A stretch of 64,000 bases of DNA from Salinibacterium sp. (GCA_019638845.1 JAHBSZ010000001.1:310001-374000); one strand, 5' to 3'; positions 8,907-18,019 are shown, numbered from the stretch's first letter. A program made the numbers and translations. The notes: generated by a model from the sequence alone, not told the origin.

Positions 8907-9824
8907 CTAGACCTTCAGATACCTGCTGATCGCGACGCTCGCAGACGCGGCAGCGAGAAGGGCGCCCACCACGATGAGAATCGGGACGACTATCAAGGCG
9001 TCACTCAGCCCTACGAGCGTCGTCGTGGTCTGGAGCGTCTGAGCCAGGACTCCCTTCACGAAGAATTGAACGATCGCCACGATCGCCCCACCGGCAAGGA
9101 TCGACCCGATGAACGACGCGAATACACCTTCAAGAATGAAGGGCGTCTGGATGAACCGATTCGAGGCCCCCACCAGCCTCATGATGCCGAGCTCGCGCCG
9201 TCGGGAGAACGCACTCAGGCGAATCGTGGTCGCGATCAGCAACACCGCCGCAATCAGCATGAGCACGGCGATCCCGATCGCTGTCGCGCTGGCCGCGTTG
9301 AGCACGGCAAAGATCTGGTCGAGGTAGGCGCGCTGGTCTGCGACCTCCTGCACGCCAGCAGACCCTGAAAGACTCTCGATGAGGACGTCAGCGTCATTGG
9401 GGTTGAACAGGTTCACCCGGAAGCTCTGCGGAAGCGTGTCTGGGGTGACGAATGCGGCGATGGGTTGGTCGGAGAACTGCGTTTGGAAGTTCTTGAAGGC
9501 TTGTTCGTGAGTCTCGAACTCGAACTTCTCGACGTAGGGTGCGAGGGTTGCCGACTCCAGTTGCGCTTTCACCGCCTCGATCTGGGCCGGAGTCGCCTCG
9601 GTTTGCGTACAGTTGCCCGTCGTGTCGAAGTCGGTGCACATGTAGATGGCAACTTGAGCGCGGTCATACCAGTAGTCCTTCATCTGGCCGATCTGCATCT
9701 GTAGCAGAATCGCCGCCCCCACAAAGGTGAGCGAGATAAAGGTGACGAGAATCACCGAGATAACCATGGATACGTTTCGGCGCAGTCCGTTTCCGGCCTC
9801 GCCGAGGATGAGGCCGAGTCTCAC
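8907..9824 (-). CDS. ftsX: Cell-division ABC permease FtsX
   Basis: A 305-residue divisome membrane protein that couples FtsE ATP hydrolysis to septal peptidoglycan hydrolase activation. It has one N-terminal membrane helix (about 20-45), an extracytoplasmic loop to about residue 185 containing two Cys residues (in [11 protein letters not shown]) that may form a disulfide, then three C-terminal helices with [15 protein letters not shown] between the first two, as in other FtsX proteins. The GTG start overlaps the ftsE stop (GTGA), giving the usual ftsE-ftsX pair. Confidence 0.95.
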   Translation of the reverse strand: MRLGLILGEAGNGLRRNVSMVISVILVTFISLTFVGAAILLQMQIGQMKDYWYDRAQVAIYMCTDFDTTGNCTQTEATPAQIEAVKAQLESATLAPYVEKFEFETHEQAFKNFQTQFSDQPIAAFVTPDTLPQSFRVNLFNPNDADVLIESLSGSAGVQEVADQRAYLDQIFAVLNAASATAIGIAVLMLIAAVLLIATTIRLSAFSRRRELGIMRLVGASNRFIQTPFILEGVFASFIGSILAGGAIVAIVQFFVKGVLAQTLQTTTTLVGLSDALIVVPILIVVGALLAAASASVAISRYLKV

Positions 9825-10555
9825 GGGGCGGTCTCCCTCTCGAACGAACCGAAGCCCTGCGTGGGAACGGCCTGAGTTTGATAACCGCCCTGACGCTCGT
9901 CGCGCACAATCTGACCCGTGATGAGCTCGATCACGCGGCGCTTCATCTGGTCGACGATTCCCGCGTCGTGGGTGGCCATCAACACTGTCGTGCCGCTCAG
10001 GTTGATGCGCTCGAGGAGGGTCATGATGCCGGCGGAGGTCGCGGGATCGAGGTTTCCCGTTGGCTCGTCCGCGAGCAGGATGGCCGGCTTGTTGACGACC
10101 GCGCGCGCGATGGCGACGCGCTGCTGTTCTCCACCGGAGAGCTCGTGCGGATAGCGGTTCGACTTGCCCGCGAGCCCCACCATCTTGAGGGCATCCGGAA
10201 CCGCTTCTTGAATGAACCCGCGGCTCTTGCCGATCACCTGAAGCGTGAAGGCGACGTTGTCGAACACCGTCTTGTTAGGCAAAAGGCGGAAGTCCTGGAA
10301 GACGACGCCAAGGTTGCGGCGGAAGTAGGGAATCTTGCGGTTCGGCAGCGAGTTGAGATGTTGGCCCAGCACGTGAATCGCACCTTTGGTGGGATTCTCC
10401 TCGCGCAGGATCAGCCGCAAGAAGCTCGACTTGCCGGAACCGGAAGCGCCGACGAGGAACACGAATTCCCCCTTGAGGATCTCGAGGCTCACCGAGTTGA
10501 GAGCTGGTCGAGTAGTCCCGGGGTAGGCCTTGGAGACAGCGTCGAAGCGAATCAT
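9821..10555 (-). CDS. ftsE: Cell-division ATP-binding protein FtsE
   Basis: A 244-residue ATPase. Walker A is GASGSGKS (36-43), the signature is LSGGEQQR, Walker B is ILLADEPTG, and MATHDAGI carries the switch His. The first residues [14 protein letters not shown] match the family start, so I use ATG at 10555 rather than an upstream in-frame GTG that would run into the 3' end of prfB. The C-terminal tail is about 15 residues longer than in the E. coli protein. It overlaps ftsX by 4 nt. Confidence 0.95.
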   Translation of the reverse strand: MIRFDAVSKAYPGTTRPALNSVSLEILKGEFVFLVGASGSGKSSFLRLILREENPTKGAIHVLGQHLNSLPNRKIPYFRRNLGVVFQDFRLLPNKTVFDNVAFTLQVIGKSRGFIQEAVPDALKMVGLAGKSNRYPHELSGGEQQRVAIARAVVNKPAILLADEPTGNLDPATSAGIMTLLERINLSGTTVLMATHDAGIVDQMKRRVIELITGQIVRDERQGGYQTQAVPTQGFGSFERETAP

Positions 10556-10563
10556 TTGGGGAC

Positions 10564-10569
10564 AGCCTA
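10564..10569 (-). promoter_or_regulatory. Possible -10 box for ftsE
   Basis: On the minus strand TAGGCT ends 8 nt before the ftsE ATG, which would give a transcript with little or no leader. No Shine-Dalgarno sequence is seen before that ATG. It implies that ftsEX can be transcribed separately from prfB. Confidence 0.35.
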
Positions 10570-10631
10570 AGTAGGCGTTTCGCGCACCAGCGGAACGACG
10601 CGCACGAGGCCAAGACTCACAGGTTTGAGAG

Positions 10632-11741
10632 CTAGTCCTCGATCGTGCGCTTGCGCCACTTGATGCCGGCGTTGATGAACCCGTCGAGGTCGCCGTCGAA
10701 GACATTCGAGGGGTTGTTGACCTCGAACTCCGTACGCAAGTCTTTGACCATCTGGTAGGGCGCGAGAACGTACGAGCGCATCTGGTCACCCCAACTCGCC
10801 GTGATGACGCCTGCGAGCTCCTTCTTGGCCGCAGCCTCCTGCTCGCGCTGCATGATGAGCAACCGCGACTGGAGCACGCGCATAGCGGCCGCGCGATTCT
10901 GGATCTGACTCTTCTCGTTCTGCATCGAGACCACCAGGCCGGTGGGCAAGTGGGTGAGGCGCACCGCCGAGTCGGTCGTGTTGACGGACTGACCGCCGGG
11001 ACCGCTGGACCGGAATACGTCGACCCGGATGTCGGACTCGGGAACCTCGATGGCCCCGGCCTCCTCGATCAGCGGGATGACTTCGACAGCGGCGAAGCTG
11101 GTCTGACGCTTGCCCGCCGAGTTGAACGGACTCATCCGCACCAGACGATGGGTTCCCGCTTCAACACTGAGCGTGCCGAAGGCGTACGGGGCATCGACCT
11201 CAAACGTTGTCGATTTGATGCCCGCTTCCTCCGCATAGCTGGTGTCCATGATCGTCGTCGGGAAGCCATGCTGTTCGGCCCAGCGCAGATACATGCGCTG
11301 AAGCATCTCCGCGAAGTCCGCCGCGTCGACGCCGCCCGCACCCGCGCGAATCGTGATGACTGCCGGATGCGCGTCCCACTCACCATTCAGCAGGGTTTGC
11401 ACTTCGAGCTCGCCCAGGAGCTTCTGGATGCTCGTGAGTTCGGTGCGCGCGTCGGCTGCGGCCGCGGCATCCGACTCCTCGTTCGCCAGTTCGACCATGA
11501 TCTCCAAGTCGTCGAGGCGACTCGCGATGGACAGGATCTTGGCAAGTTCTGCCTGCCGGTGGCTGAGCGCGCTCGTCACCTTCTGCGCCTTCTCCGGGTC
11601 ATCCCAGAGGTCGGGAACTCCCGCCTGCTCACTCAGGTCGGCGATATCGGCCTCGAGCCGCTCCACCCCGACTACGGCGCGAATATCCGCGAAGGTCGAG
11701 CGAAGGGCAGAGATGTCTTCAGTGAAATCGAGCTCGTCCAT
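10632..11741 (-). CDS. prfB: Peptide chain release factor 2
   Basis: A 369-residue class I release factor. The catalytic motif GGQ is at 249-251 within [20 protein letters not shown], and the stop-codon recognition tripeptide SPF is at 204-206, which identifies RF2 (UGA/UAA) rather than RF1. The reading frame is continuous around residues 20-35, so there is no programmed +1 frameshift of the E. coli type. The gene stands upstream of ftsE with a 76-nt gap. Confidence 0.96.
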   Translation of the reverse strand: MDELDFTEDISALRSTFADIRAVVGVERLEADIADLSEQAGVPDLWDDPEKAQKVTSALSHRQAELAKILSIASRLDDLEIMVELANEESDAAAAADARTELTSIQKLLGELEVQTLLNGEWDAHPAVITIRAGAGGVDAADFAEMLQRMYLRWAEQHGFPTTIMDTSYAEEAGIKSTTFEVDAPYAFGTLSVEAGTHRLVRMSPFNSAGKRQTSFAAVEVIPLIEEAGAIEVPESDIRVDVFRSSGPGGQSVNTTDSAVRLTHLPTGLVVSMQNEKSQIQNRAAAMRVLQSRLLIMQREQEAAAKKELAGVITASWGDQMRSYVLAPYQMVKDLRTEFEVNNPSNVFDGDLDGFINAGIKWRKRTIED

Positions 11742-11751
11742 GTCGTAGTCA

Positions 11752-11779
11752 ACAGTAGCCTGTAGCGCATGAGCGCCAA
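11752..11779 (-). promoter_or_regulatory. Promoter of prfB
   Basis: On the minus strand TTGGCG (11774-11779) and TACTGT (11752-11757) are separated by 16 nt; the -10 box ends 10 nt before the prfB ATG, so the leader is only a few nt. It lies in the 65-bp gap shared with the divergent LysE-type gene. Confidence 0.5.
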
Positions 11780-11794
11780 CTGGTCTCGTGGCGC

Positions 11795-11800
11795 TAGCAT
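11795..11800 (+). promoter_or_regulatory. -10 box of a leaderless promoter for the LysE-type gene
   Basis: TAGCAT lies 6 nt before the ATG at 11807. It is part of a short divergent control region together with the prfB promoter. Confidence 0.5.
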
Positions 11801-11806
11801 TCGGGG

Positions 11807-12448
11807 ATGATCCCGGCCGTCAACCTCATCGCGTTCGTGCTGGTGGCGATTCCGATCATCCTGCTCCCGGGCCCCAGCGTGCTGTTCGTGATCGGGCGCT
11901 CGCTCTCTCTTGGCCGTGTCGGCGGGCTGTTGAGCGTCGTCGGCAATGCTGCGGGCGGTTTTGTCACGGTCGTGGCTGTCGCTCTGGGAATCGGACTCGT
12001 GATCGCAGAGTCGGTAGTCGTCTTCACTATCGTCAAAATCGTCGGTGCGGGGTACCTCATCTACCTCGGCGTCCAGGCGATCCGACACCGGCGCCAGCGG
12101 GCCGACGCCGCAACCGCGCGGGTGTCGCCGACCGCACCCTGGAAGCTGCTCGTCCAGGGTTTTCTCGTCGGAGTCTCCAACCCGAAGACAATCGTGTTCT
12201 TCATCGCGGTGCTGCCGCAGTTCGTGGACTACGGGGCGGGCGGCGTTCCACTCCAACTTCTCGCACTCGGTGGCCTCTTCGTCACCATTGCGTTGCTGAC
12301 CGATAGTGTGTGGGCACTCGCCGCGGGCGTCGCCCGAGACTGGTTCGCGAAGTCCCCACGCCGCATCTCGACCCTCAGCGCGACAGGCGGAGTGATGATG
12401 ATCGGCCTCGGCACCGCGAGCCTCTTCCTCGGCCACGGCAAGCAGTAG
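11807..12448 (+). CDS. LysE/RhtB family amino acid exporter
   Basis: A 213-residue membrane protein with about six hydrophobic segments. The family signature [16 protein letters not shown] lies at about 21-36, and the second conserved region [22 protein letters not shown] near residues 120-140 has the NPK motif. Members export amino acids or related small molecules; the substrate cannot be assigned. The start ATG is supported by a leaderless -10 box. It diverges from prfB and is followed on the same strand by a P-type ATPase after a small hairpin. Confidence 0.9.
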   Translation: MIPAVNLIAFVLVAIPIILLPGPSVLFVIGRSLSLGRVGGLLSVVGNAAGGFVTVVAVALGIGLVIAESVVVFTIVKIVGAGYLIYLGVQAIRHRRQRADAATARVSPTAPWKLLVQGFLVGVSNPKTIVFFIAVLPQFVDYGAGGVPLQLLALGGLFVTIALLTDSVWALAAGVARDWFAKSPRRISTLSATGGVMMIGLGTASLFLGHGKQ

Positions 12449-12476
12449 GGGACTCACGCCCGACGGTGAGGTGAGG

Positions 12477-12498
12477 CTGCGCTTGCTGGCGAGCGCAG
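12477..12498 (+). terminator. Small hairpin between the LysE-type gene and the P-type ATPase
   Basis: CTGCGCT and AGCGCAG can pair around an 8-nt loop, 28 nt after the LysE-type stop. There is no T-run. It may be a weak terminator, and it argues for the P-type ATPase starting at 12522 rather than at an in-frame GTG at 12471. Confidence 0.3.
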
Positions 12499-12521
12499 TC
12501 AAGCCGGGTCAGACTGGCTCG

Positions 12522-14408
12522 ATGGGTTGGATTGTGCATCAGGTTCGTCGCTATCCGCTCGTCGGCGCAACCATCGTGGTTGGCATTGCTGGCGCGCTCG
12601 TGACGCTGCTCGGCTGGCCGGATGTCACGCGCTGGCTGTTCACCGTTTTCGCCGTGCTCGTCGCTGGGTATCAGGCGATCGGCATGGTCCGCGACCTCAT
12701 GCGAGGGCACTGGGGGCTCGACATTCTCGCCGTGACCGCCATCGTCGCGACGGTTCTGGTGGGCGAGTACGTGGCCAGTATCGTCATCGTGCTCATGCTC
12801 ACCGGTGGCGAAGCGCTCGAAGACTACGCGGCGGGTCGTGCACGGCGGGAGCTCACGGCATTGCTCGACCGAGCACCGCAAGTGGCACATCGAGTGCGGC
12901 CGGACGGAACCACCGAAGATATCGCCGCGACCGACGTGGAGGTCGGCGACGTGCTGCTCCTGCGACCGTCCGAAGTAGTTCCCGTCGATTCCGAGCTGAT
13001 GAGCGAACACGCCGTCGTCGACCAGTCGTCGCTCACGGGCGAGAGTGTTCCGGTAGATCTGGACGAGGGCTCCGCGCTCCTCAGCGGGTCGGTCAACGCC
13101 GAACTTGCTGTGACCATTCGCGCCACCGCGACCGCCGCGAACAGTCAGTACCAGCGCATCGTCGCGCTCGTGAAAGATGCCTCGGAGAGCAAGGCCCCCG
13201 TCGTCCGACTCGCCGATCGGTACGCCGTGCCGTTCACCGGCGTCGCGCTCGCGATTGCGGGCCTTGCCTGGCTGGTGTCCGGGGACCCGGTGCGCTTCGC
13301 CGAAGTGCTCGTGGTCGCGACCCCGTGTCCGCTCCTCATTGCTGCGCCGGTCGCGTTCATGGGAGGGATGAGCCGTGCCGCCCGCAACGGGATCATTGTC
13401 AAGGGCGGCGGCGTGCTTGAACAACTCGGCGTGGCCCGAACTGCAGTCTTCGACAAGACCGGCACGCTGACCGCGGGCCGACCGAGCGTGGACGCCGTGC
13501 ATCCGACGGACGGCTTCACCGAGGACGACGTGCTCGCGGCCGCGGCGTCGGCAGAGCAATACTCTTCCCACGTTCTCGCCGCGTCGGTGCGCCGGGCGGC
13601 AGCGGCACGAGGCCTCGAACTCCGCGCGGCGACCACCGCTTCCGAGCAAGCGACGTTCGGGGTGGTGGCGCAGATCGACGGCCGTCCGGTGGTGGTGGGC
13701 AAACTCTCCTTCGTGCGCGAACACGCCGCCGAAGCCACGGAGGCACCGCTGAACGAGGGCGAGCTCGCGATCTACGTCGCCATCGACGGCCGGTACGCGG
13801 GCAGCATCGTCGCCCGGGACAGCGTTCGGGACAACGCAGCAAGCACTCTCGCCGAATTCGCCCGGCTCGGCATCCGGAACACCGTCATGCTCACCGGGGA
13901 TGCCTGGCCCACGGCACAGTTCGTCGCGGACCAGCTCGGGATCACCACCGTGCAGGCTGAATGTCTGCCCGCGGACAAGGTCGCGGCGGTCCGCGCGATC
14001 ACCGATCGACCGGTCATCATGGTCGGCGACGGCGTCAACGATGCGCCCGTGCTCGCGGCGGCCGATGTGGGAATCGCTATGGGTGCGACCGGATCGACTG
14101 CGGCGAGCGAATCGGCGGACGTCGTCATCACACTCGACGACATCTCGCGCACCGCACGAGCGGTCGTTATCGGCCGCGACACCAGGCGGATCGCATTGCA
14201 GAGCATTTGGCTCGGAATCGCCCTGAGCCTTGGCCTCATGGTTGTCGCCGCTTTCGGCGTGATCCCCGCGACAATCGGCGCGTTGAGCCAGGAGGTCGTG
14301 GACCTCGCAACGATTCTCGGCGCGCTTCGGGCCCTCGGATTCCGGCGCGACCGCGTCGCACTCGCGGCAGCCAGCCGCACGACCCCGGTCCCCGCCGTCA
14401 CCAGCTGA
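12522..14408 (+). CDS. Heavy-metal translocating P-type ATPase (P1B, TPCP type)
   Basis: A 628-residue metal pump. Landmarks are TGES in the actuator domain (about 172-175), the phosphorylated Asp in DKTGT (311-315), GDGVND in the hinge, and the ion-site motif TPCP (267-270) in place of the CPC of copper pumps. A second membrane motif, QEVVD, lies near residue 590. TPCP plus QExxD is what I recall for the P1B-5 group linked to Ni/Fe, but that is family memory and no C-terminal hemerythrin domain is present. No N-terminal metal-binding domain is seen. A start 51 nt upstream (GTG 12471) is possible. Its stop is 3 nt from that of the converging CsoR-family gene. Confidence 0.85.
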   Translation: MGWIVHQVRRYPLVGATIVVGIAGALVTLLGWPDVTRWLFTVFAVLVAGYQAIGMVRDLMRGHWGLDILAVTAIVATVLVGEYVASIVIVLMLTGGEALEDYAAGRARRELTALLDRAPQVAHRVRPDGTTEDIAATDVEVGDVLLLRPSEVVPVDSELMSEHAVVDQSSLTGESVPVDLDEGSALLSGSVNAELAVTIRATATAANSQYQRIVALVKDASESKAPVVRLADRYAVPFTGVALAIAGLAWLVSGDPVRFAEVLVVATPCPLLIAAPVAFMGGMSRAARNGIIVKGGGVLEQLGVARTAVFDKTGTLTAGRPSVDAVHPTDGFTEDDVLAAAASAEQYSSHVLAASVRRAAAARGLELRAATTASEQATFGVVAQIDGRPVVVGKLSFVREHAAEATEAPLNEGELAIYVAIDGRYAGSIVARDSVRDNAASTLAEFARLGIRNTVMLTGDAWPTAQFVADQLGITTVQAECLPADKVAAVRAITDRPVIMVGDGVNDAPVLAAADVGIAMGATGSTAASESADVVITLDDISRTARAVVIGRDTRRIALQSIWLGIALSLGLMVVAAFGVIPATIGALSQEVVDLATILGALRALGFRRDRVALAAASRTTPVPAVTS

Positions 14409-14411
14409 GGG

Positions 14412-14687
14412 TCAGGCGAGCATCATGAAGAGCTTCTCGAGCTCGTCGGTGGTGAGGCCGTCCTGCGACTTGGCCGCGGCGACTGGATCTGTGGCGCAGT
14501 CCTTCATGGCAGTCGAGACGATTGCGAAGCCTGCGCGATCCAACGCGCTCGACACCGCAGCGAGCTGAGTGACGACATCGCGGCAGGACGCGCCGGACTC
14601 GACCGCCGTGATCACGGCGGCAAGCTGGCCGCTCGCTCGGCGGAGACGATTGACAACCTTGCGCTGTGCGTCGAGGTCTGCGGGCAT
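14412..14687 (-). CDS. CsoR-family repressor, CstR-like (persulfide-sensor type)
   Basis: A 91-residue all-helical repressor. In copper-sensing CsoR the ligands are Cys, His and Cys at spacing 25 and 4; here Cys35 and Cys64 are kept at the right spacing but the His position (60) is Ala. Loss of that His with both Cys retained is the pattern of CstR, which senses persulfides through the two thiols. Context agrees: the gene lies 50 nt downstream of a CoA-disulfide reductase-rhodanese fusion. I chose ATG 14687 because AAGGAG sits 6 nt before it. It probably represses its own operon through the palindrome at 16491-16506. A metal-sensing role cannot be excluded, since a metal ATPase converges on it. 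Confidence 0.83.
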   Translation of the reverse strand: MPADLDAQRKVVNRLRRASGQLAAVITAVESGASCRDVVTQLAAVSSALDRAGFAIVSTAMKDCATDPVAAAKSQDGLTTDELEKLFMMLA

Positions 14688-14737
14688 GGAGTTCTCCTTC
14701 GTGGGGACGCTGGTCATTGCGGATTCACTGCGGCGGC

Positions 14738-16480
14738 TCAAGCGCTCTGGGGCACAGTATCGAGAGCGAGCATGGCATCGGCACGTGAGCCGAGCGTGGC
14801 GCGGAGAGTGAGCGTGCCACCGGAGAGTGTGGCCGAGTCAAAACCGTTCTGGGCCAGAACGCGATGCGCAATGTACGAGCGCACACCCGAGGCGCACAGG
14901 ATCCGCACCGGGCGACCGGCGCCCGCGCGCGCGACCTCGTCGAGCCGCTCCCGCAGCTCGGTGTGCGGAATATTCAGTGCGCCCGGAAGATGGCCGGTCG
15001 CGAACTCGGCGCGGCTCCGAACATCCAGCACGAGCGCCGTGTCGAGCACCTTGTCCACATCGTCGGCGTACCAGAGGACCGTCGTACCGTTCATGACGTT
15101 CTCCCCTTCCATGCCGGCGAAGTTGACTGGGTCTTTGGCCTGACCGTAGGGCGGGGAGTAGGCGAGATCCAGGTCGATGAGGTCACCGACGGTCATCCCG
15201 GCACGAATCGCGGTCGCGAGTACATCGATGCGCTTGTCGACGCCATCAGTGCCGACCGCTTGCGCGCCCAGCAGCACTCCGTCCTCAGTTCCGAAATGGA
15301 CCAGCAGGTGGATCTGCTGCGCACCGGGGAAGTAGCCTGCGTGCTGGTTGGGGTGAAGGTGGATGGTGTGGTGGTCGATTCCCGCGCTGCGCAACAGGTC
15401 GCGATTCGATCCGGTCATTGCGGCGGTGAGGTCGCCGATCCGCACGATCGCGGTGCCCACGGGGTTCGGGATGGGTCGCGCGCTCTCGGGGCGGAGAATG
15501 TCGTCCGCGACGAGGCGCCCTGCGCGGTTGGCCGGCCCGGCAAGGGCAACGGGGCGACGGATGCCCGTCACCGCGTGTGTCGATACGACCGCGTCGCCCA
15601 CCGCCCAGATTCCGGGAAGTGATGTTCGGCCGTGATCGTCAACGGCTATCGCACCGCGCTCGCACCGGATGCCGGCAGCTTCGAACGTCGTCGTGTCTGG
15701 ACGCACGCCCACGGAGAGCACGATGAGATCAGCGTCGAGACGAGTACCGTCGTCCAAGATCACGACATCGTGATCGATTCCGGGCGTGATCGCCTCGGCA
15801 GCCACACCCTCGTGCACGACAATGCCCAATCGGACGACTTCGTCGGTCACGAGTTGAGCCATTTCGGATTCCATCGGCGCGAGCAGGTGGTCAGTGAGTT
15901 GAACGATAGTGACGTCGAGCCCCTGCCGACGTAGCGCTTCCGCTGTCTCAAGCCCGATGAAACCTCCCCCGAGAACTACCGCTCGACGCGCACCGCCGTC
16001 GACGACCGACCGCATCGCGGTAGCGTCTTCGACGGTACGCAGCGTGTGCACTCGCGGGGAGTCCAGACCGGGAATCTCGGGTCGGATCGCCGCGGCGCCG
16101 GGCGAGAGAACGAGCGCGTCGTACCGAAGCTGTTCGAGACCGGAATCGGTGCTGACGGTGAGCAGGCGTTGCTCTGCGTCGAGGCCGATCACGTCGTGGC
16201 GCACGCGTACGTCGAGGTTGAGCGACGCAGCCAACGAGGTGGGCGTCTGCACGAGAAGCTTGTCGGCATCCGCGATCTCGCCACCCACAAAGTAGGGCAG
16301 GCCACAGTTCGCGAACGACACGTGGTCGCCGCGATCGAGCACGATGATCTCCGCGCGCTCATCAAGACGCCGCGCACGGGCCGCGCAACTCATGCCGCCT
16401 GCGACGCCGCCGACGATCACGATTCTCGTCGGCGCGGTGCCAGACTCGGTGGGGGATTCAACTGCAACTGTGTTCGTCAT
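14738..16480 (-). CDS. CoA-disulfide reductase-rhodanese fusion (CoADR-Rhd)
   Basis: A 580-residue FAD/NAD(P)H-dependent enzyme. An N-terminal FAD-binding motif (VIVGGVAGGMSCAARARR) is followed by the single redox Cys59 in SFANCGLPYFVGG, characteristic of CoA-disulfide reductases; a second dinucleotide motif GGGFIGLETAE lies near 170. The C-terminal 100 residues are a rhodanese domain with active-site Cys529 in LCASGVRS. Such fusions reduce CoA disulfide or CoA/protein persulfides and polysulfides in the cytoplasm. It is the first gene of a two-gene operon with the CstR-like repressor. The ATG is preceded by a near-consensus promoter with an operator in its spacer. Confidence 0.92.
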   Translation of the reverse strand: MTNTVAVESPTESGTAPTRIVIVGGVAGGMSCAARARRLDERAEIIVLDRGDHVSFANCGLPYFVGGEIADADKLLVQTPTSLAASLNLDVRVRHDVIGLDAEQRLLTVSTDSGLEQLRYDALVLSPGAAAIRPEIPGLDSPRVHTLRTVEDATAMRSVVDGGARRAVVLGGGFIGLETAEALRRQGLDVTIVQLTDHLLAPMESEMAQLVTDEVVRLGIVVHEGVAAEAITPGIDHDVVILDDGTRLDADLIVLSVGVRPDTTTFEAAGIRCERGAIAVDDHGRTSLPGIWAVGDAVVSTHAVTGIRRPVALAGPANRAGRLVADDILRPESARPIPNPVGTAIVRIGDLTAAMTGSNRDLLRSAGIDHHTIHLHPNQHAGYFPGAQQIHLLVHFGTEDGVLLGAQAVGTDGVDKRIDVLATAIRAGMTVGDLIDLDLAYSPPYGQAKDPVNFAGMEGENVMNGTTVLWYADDVDKVLDTALVLDVRSRAEFATGHLPGALNIPHTELRERLDEVARAGAGRPVRILCASGVRSYIAHRVLAQNGFDSATLSGGTLTLRATLGSRADAMLALDTVPQSA

Positions 16481-16487
16481 CCCTACG

Positions 16488-16515
16488 AGTATACCCCCGG
16501 GGGTATCTTTGGCAA
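16488..16515 (-). promoter_or_regulatory. Promoter of the CoADR-Rhd operon
   Basis: On the minus strand TTGCCA (16510-16515), a 16-nt spacer, and TATACT (16488-16493) form a strong housekeeping-type promoter. The -10 box is 7 nt from the ATG, so the transcript should be leaderless. Confidence 0.75.
16491..16506. promoter_or_regulatory. Perfect 16-bp palindromic operator, probable CsoR/CstR site
   Basis: ATACCCCCGGGGGTAT is a perfect inverted repeat filling most of the spacer between the -35 and -10 boxes of the CoADR-Rhd promoter. TA-flanked C-tract/G-tract palindromes are the known style of CsoR/CstR operators. A repressor bound here would exclude RNA polymerase, giving autoregulation of the reductase-repressor operon. 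Confidence 0.75.
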
Positions 16516-16546
16516 CACCCGCTCACCCGAACACCTGTTCAGCCGA

Positions 16547-16972
16547 TCAGGAGAACACTGATCTCGCGACCGCCGTCACCTCGATCCGCAGCCCGTCAGG
16601 CACGAACACGGTAAGCACGGGCGGCGTCCAGTACGCCGAAAGTTCCACGGTCGCGCTGCGTCCATCGAGCGACACGGCTCGCTCAAGCCGGAGGTCGGTG
16701 AACTTCGCGGTCGGGGCGCTCGCCAGGTAGCCCGAAACTGCGGCTGCGACATCCGTGCTCGTGAGGGTCGGGCGGTAGCCGGATGCAGTGAGCCCCACGG
16801 CATCGAGGGTGAACGCCTCGGCGCCGACAAGTGCCGCGCCGTCGGCGAGGGTGAAAAGGCGTTTGCGTTCGAGGTAGAGGGATGTTGCGGCGATCACGAG
16901 GAACACCAGCACGATCGACAGAAGCCCGAAGAAGATCGTCAACGGAAGGGTCGACCCGTCATCGTTTCTCAC
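16547..16972 (-). CDS. TadG-like pilus assembly protein
   Basis: A 141-residue protein with a single N-terminal membrane helix (about 8-32) preceded by DDGSTLPL, the type of class III leader seen in TadE/TadG pseudopilins, followed by ERKRLFTLADGAALVGAEAF, which is typical of the TadG-like helical region. The rest is presumably extracytoplasmic. The GTG start at 16972 overlaps the stop of the upstream TadE-like gene (GTGA). It is the last gene of the Tad cluster. Confidence 0.75.
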   Translation of the reverse strand: MRNDDGSTLPLTIFFGLLSIVLVFLVIAATSLYLERKRLFTLADGAALVGAEAFTLDAVGLTASGYRPTLTSTDVAAAVSGYLASAPTAKFTDLRLERAVSLDGRSATVELSAYWTPPVLTVFVPDGLRIEVTAVARSVFS

Positions 16973-17412
16973 CGGGAGCCCCAGAAGCGCGACACCTGCT
17001 CGGTTGCCGTTGCGCGCAGCGGGATCGCGAGCGGGAAGTCCCCCACGAGCACCGGTGGCACGAGCGGGAGCGGAACGGCCACGTCGACGGTGACCGTCAC
17101 GTAGCCCGAGCGCGTGAGACACGGCGACCTGCTGCAGTCGACCGCAATGCTCGCGGCGGACGTGACGCCGTGGTCGGCGAGCGCAAACTGGAGCGCCCGT
17201 TGTGCGCTCGCCTCGGCCGAGCCTTGGTCGGGCGCCTGCACGAATACGCGTGCGGCCTGTCGCGCTGCACCCTCGGCCGCGAATGCGCCGGCTTGGATCG
17301 TAGAGACCGTGAGTACGAGGTAGACGAGCGGCATGAGGAGGATCATCCCGACCGTGACGAACTCGAGCGACGCGGAACCCGCCTCGTCAGCCCAGTGTCT
17401 CGACCGCGGCAT
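16969..17412 (-). CDS. TadE-like pseudopilin
   Basis: A 147-residue protein whose N-terminus GSASLEFVTVGMILLMPLVY matches the TadE prepilin pattern: a small residue at the cleavage point, Glu five residues on, then one hydrophobic helix with AAEGAARQAARV beyond it. Two Cys residues in CSRSPC may form a disulfide in the extracytoplasmic part. It overlaps both neighbours and is presumably a minor component of the Flp/Tad pilus. Confidence 0.78.
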   Translation of the reverse strand: MPRSRHWADEAGSASLEFVTVGMILLMPLVYLVLTVSTIQAGAFAAEGAARQAARVFVQAPDQGSAEASAQRALQFALADHGVTSAASIAVDCSRSPCLTRSGYVTVTVDVAVPLPLVPPVLVGDFPLAIPLRATATEQVSRFWGSR

Positions 17413-17797
17413 GGCCCGACACCTCCAGCGCGCTGGGGCCGATGAGTCCGACGAGGGGTAGGGGCGCGCGAACCGTCACGATGATCGCGGGCTGCCCGAG
17501 GTAGGAGCCCGTGGATGCCGATACGTCACCCGCGTAGTCCGGACCGAGCGCCGTCGCGATGAGGTCGACAGCACGGTCGACTCCGTCCCGGCGAGAATTG
17601 TCGGCGAGCGCTCCGAACCGCGCGCCCTCGGCGGCTGCGTCCACCAGAGTGTTCCGCACCAGCAGGGCGAGCCCGAGTTGGAGCACCGCAAGGGTGAGCA
17701 CGGTCAGGAGTGCCGACACCATCACGAACTCGGCGACCGCCGACCCACGATCGTCGCGCATGCGAACCGCGGCGAACACGCGAAGTCTGGCGCGCAC
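17387..17797 (-). CDS. TadE-like pseudopilin
   Basis: A 136-residue protein with the prepilin-like segment GSAVAEFVMVSALLTVLTLAV and the typical continuation NTLVDAAAEGARFGALAD. I chose GTG 17797 because it shares one base with the TAG stop of the Flp-like gene; a start at ATG 17761 would shorten the leader. The 3' end overlaps the next TadE-like gene by 26 nt. Confidence 0.77.
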   Translation of the reverse strand: MRARLRVFAAVRMRDDRGSAVAEFVMVSALLTVLTLAVLQLGLALLVRNTLVDAAAEGARFGALADNSRRDGVDRAVDLIATALGPDYAGDVSASTGSYLGQPAIIVTVRAPLPLVGLIGPSALEVSGHAAVETLG

Positions 17798-17958
17798 TAG
17801 AAGCCGGTGACGCGTTCGATGGCCTGCTGGAACACGGCCCCGAGCGCGGGGCCCGCCAGCCCCCAAATGATGATCACGAGCCCGGCGGTCATCAGGGTGA
17901 TGAGCACCCAGCCGGGAACGTCACCGCGGTCGTCGTCGAGGCGAGGCAGGAAAGGCAT
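17797..17958 (-). CDS. Flp-like small membrane protein of the Tad locus (53 residues)
   Basis: A 53-codon gene, easily missed because of its size. The product starts MPFLPRLDDDRGDVPGWVLI, has one membrane helix (about residues 16-38) and ends QQAIERVTGF. Small proteins with an acidic DDRGxVPGWVL start next to tadE genes recur in actinobacterial Tad clusters and are candidates for the major Flp pilin. It is directly coupled to the following TadE-like gene by a one-base overlap (TAGTG). Confidence 0.72.
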   Translation of the reverse strand: MPFLPRLDDDRGDVPGWVLITLMTAGLVIIIWGLAGPALGAVFQQAIERVTGF

Positions 17959-18019
17959 CCGCCCAGTGTGGTGCGGCCTGCGCCGGGCCCGAGGCGACTG
18001 TCCACAGCCAGCCAGGCAA

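Noticed and set aside
10632-11741. Programmed +1 frameshift in prfB
   Set aside because: The reading frame is continuous from ATG through the region where E. coli has its internal UGA.
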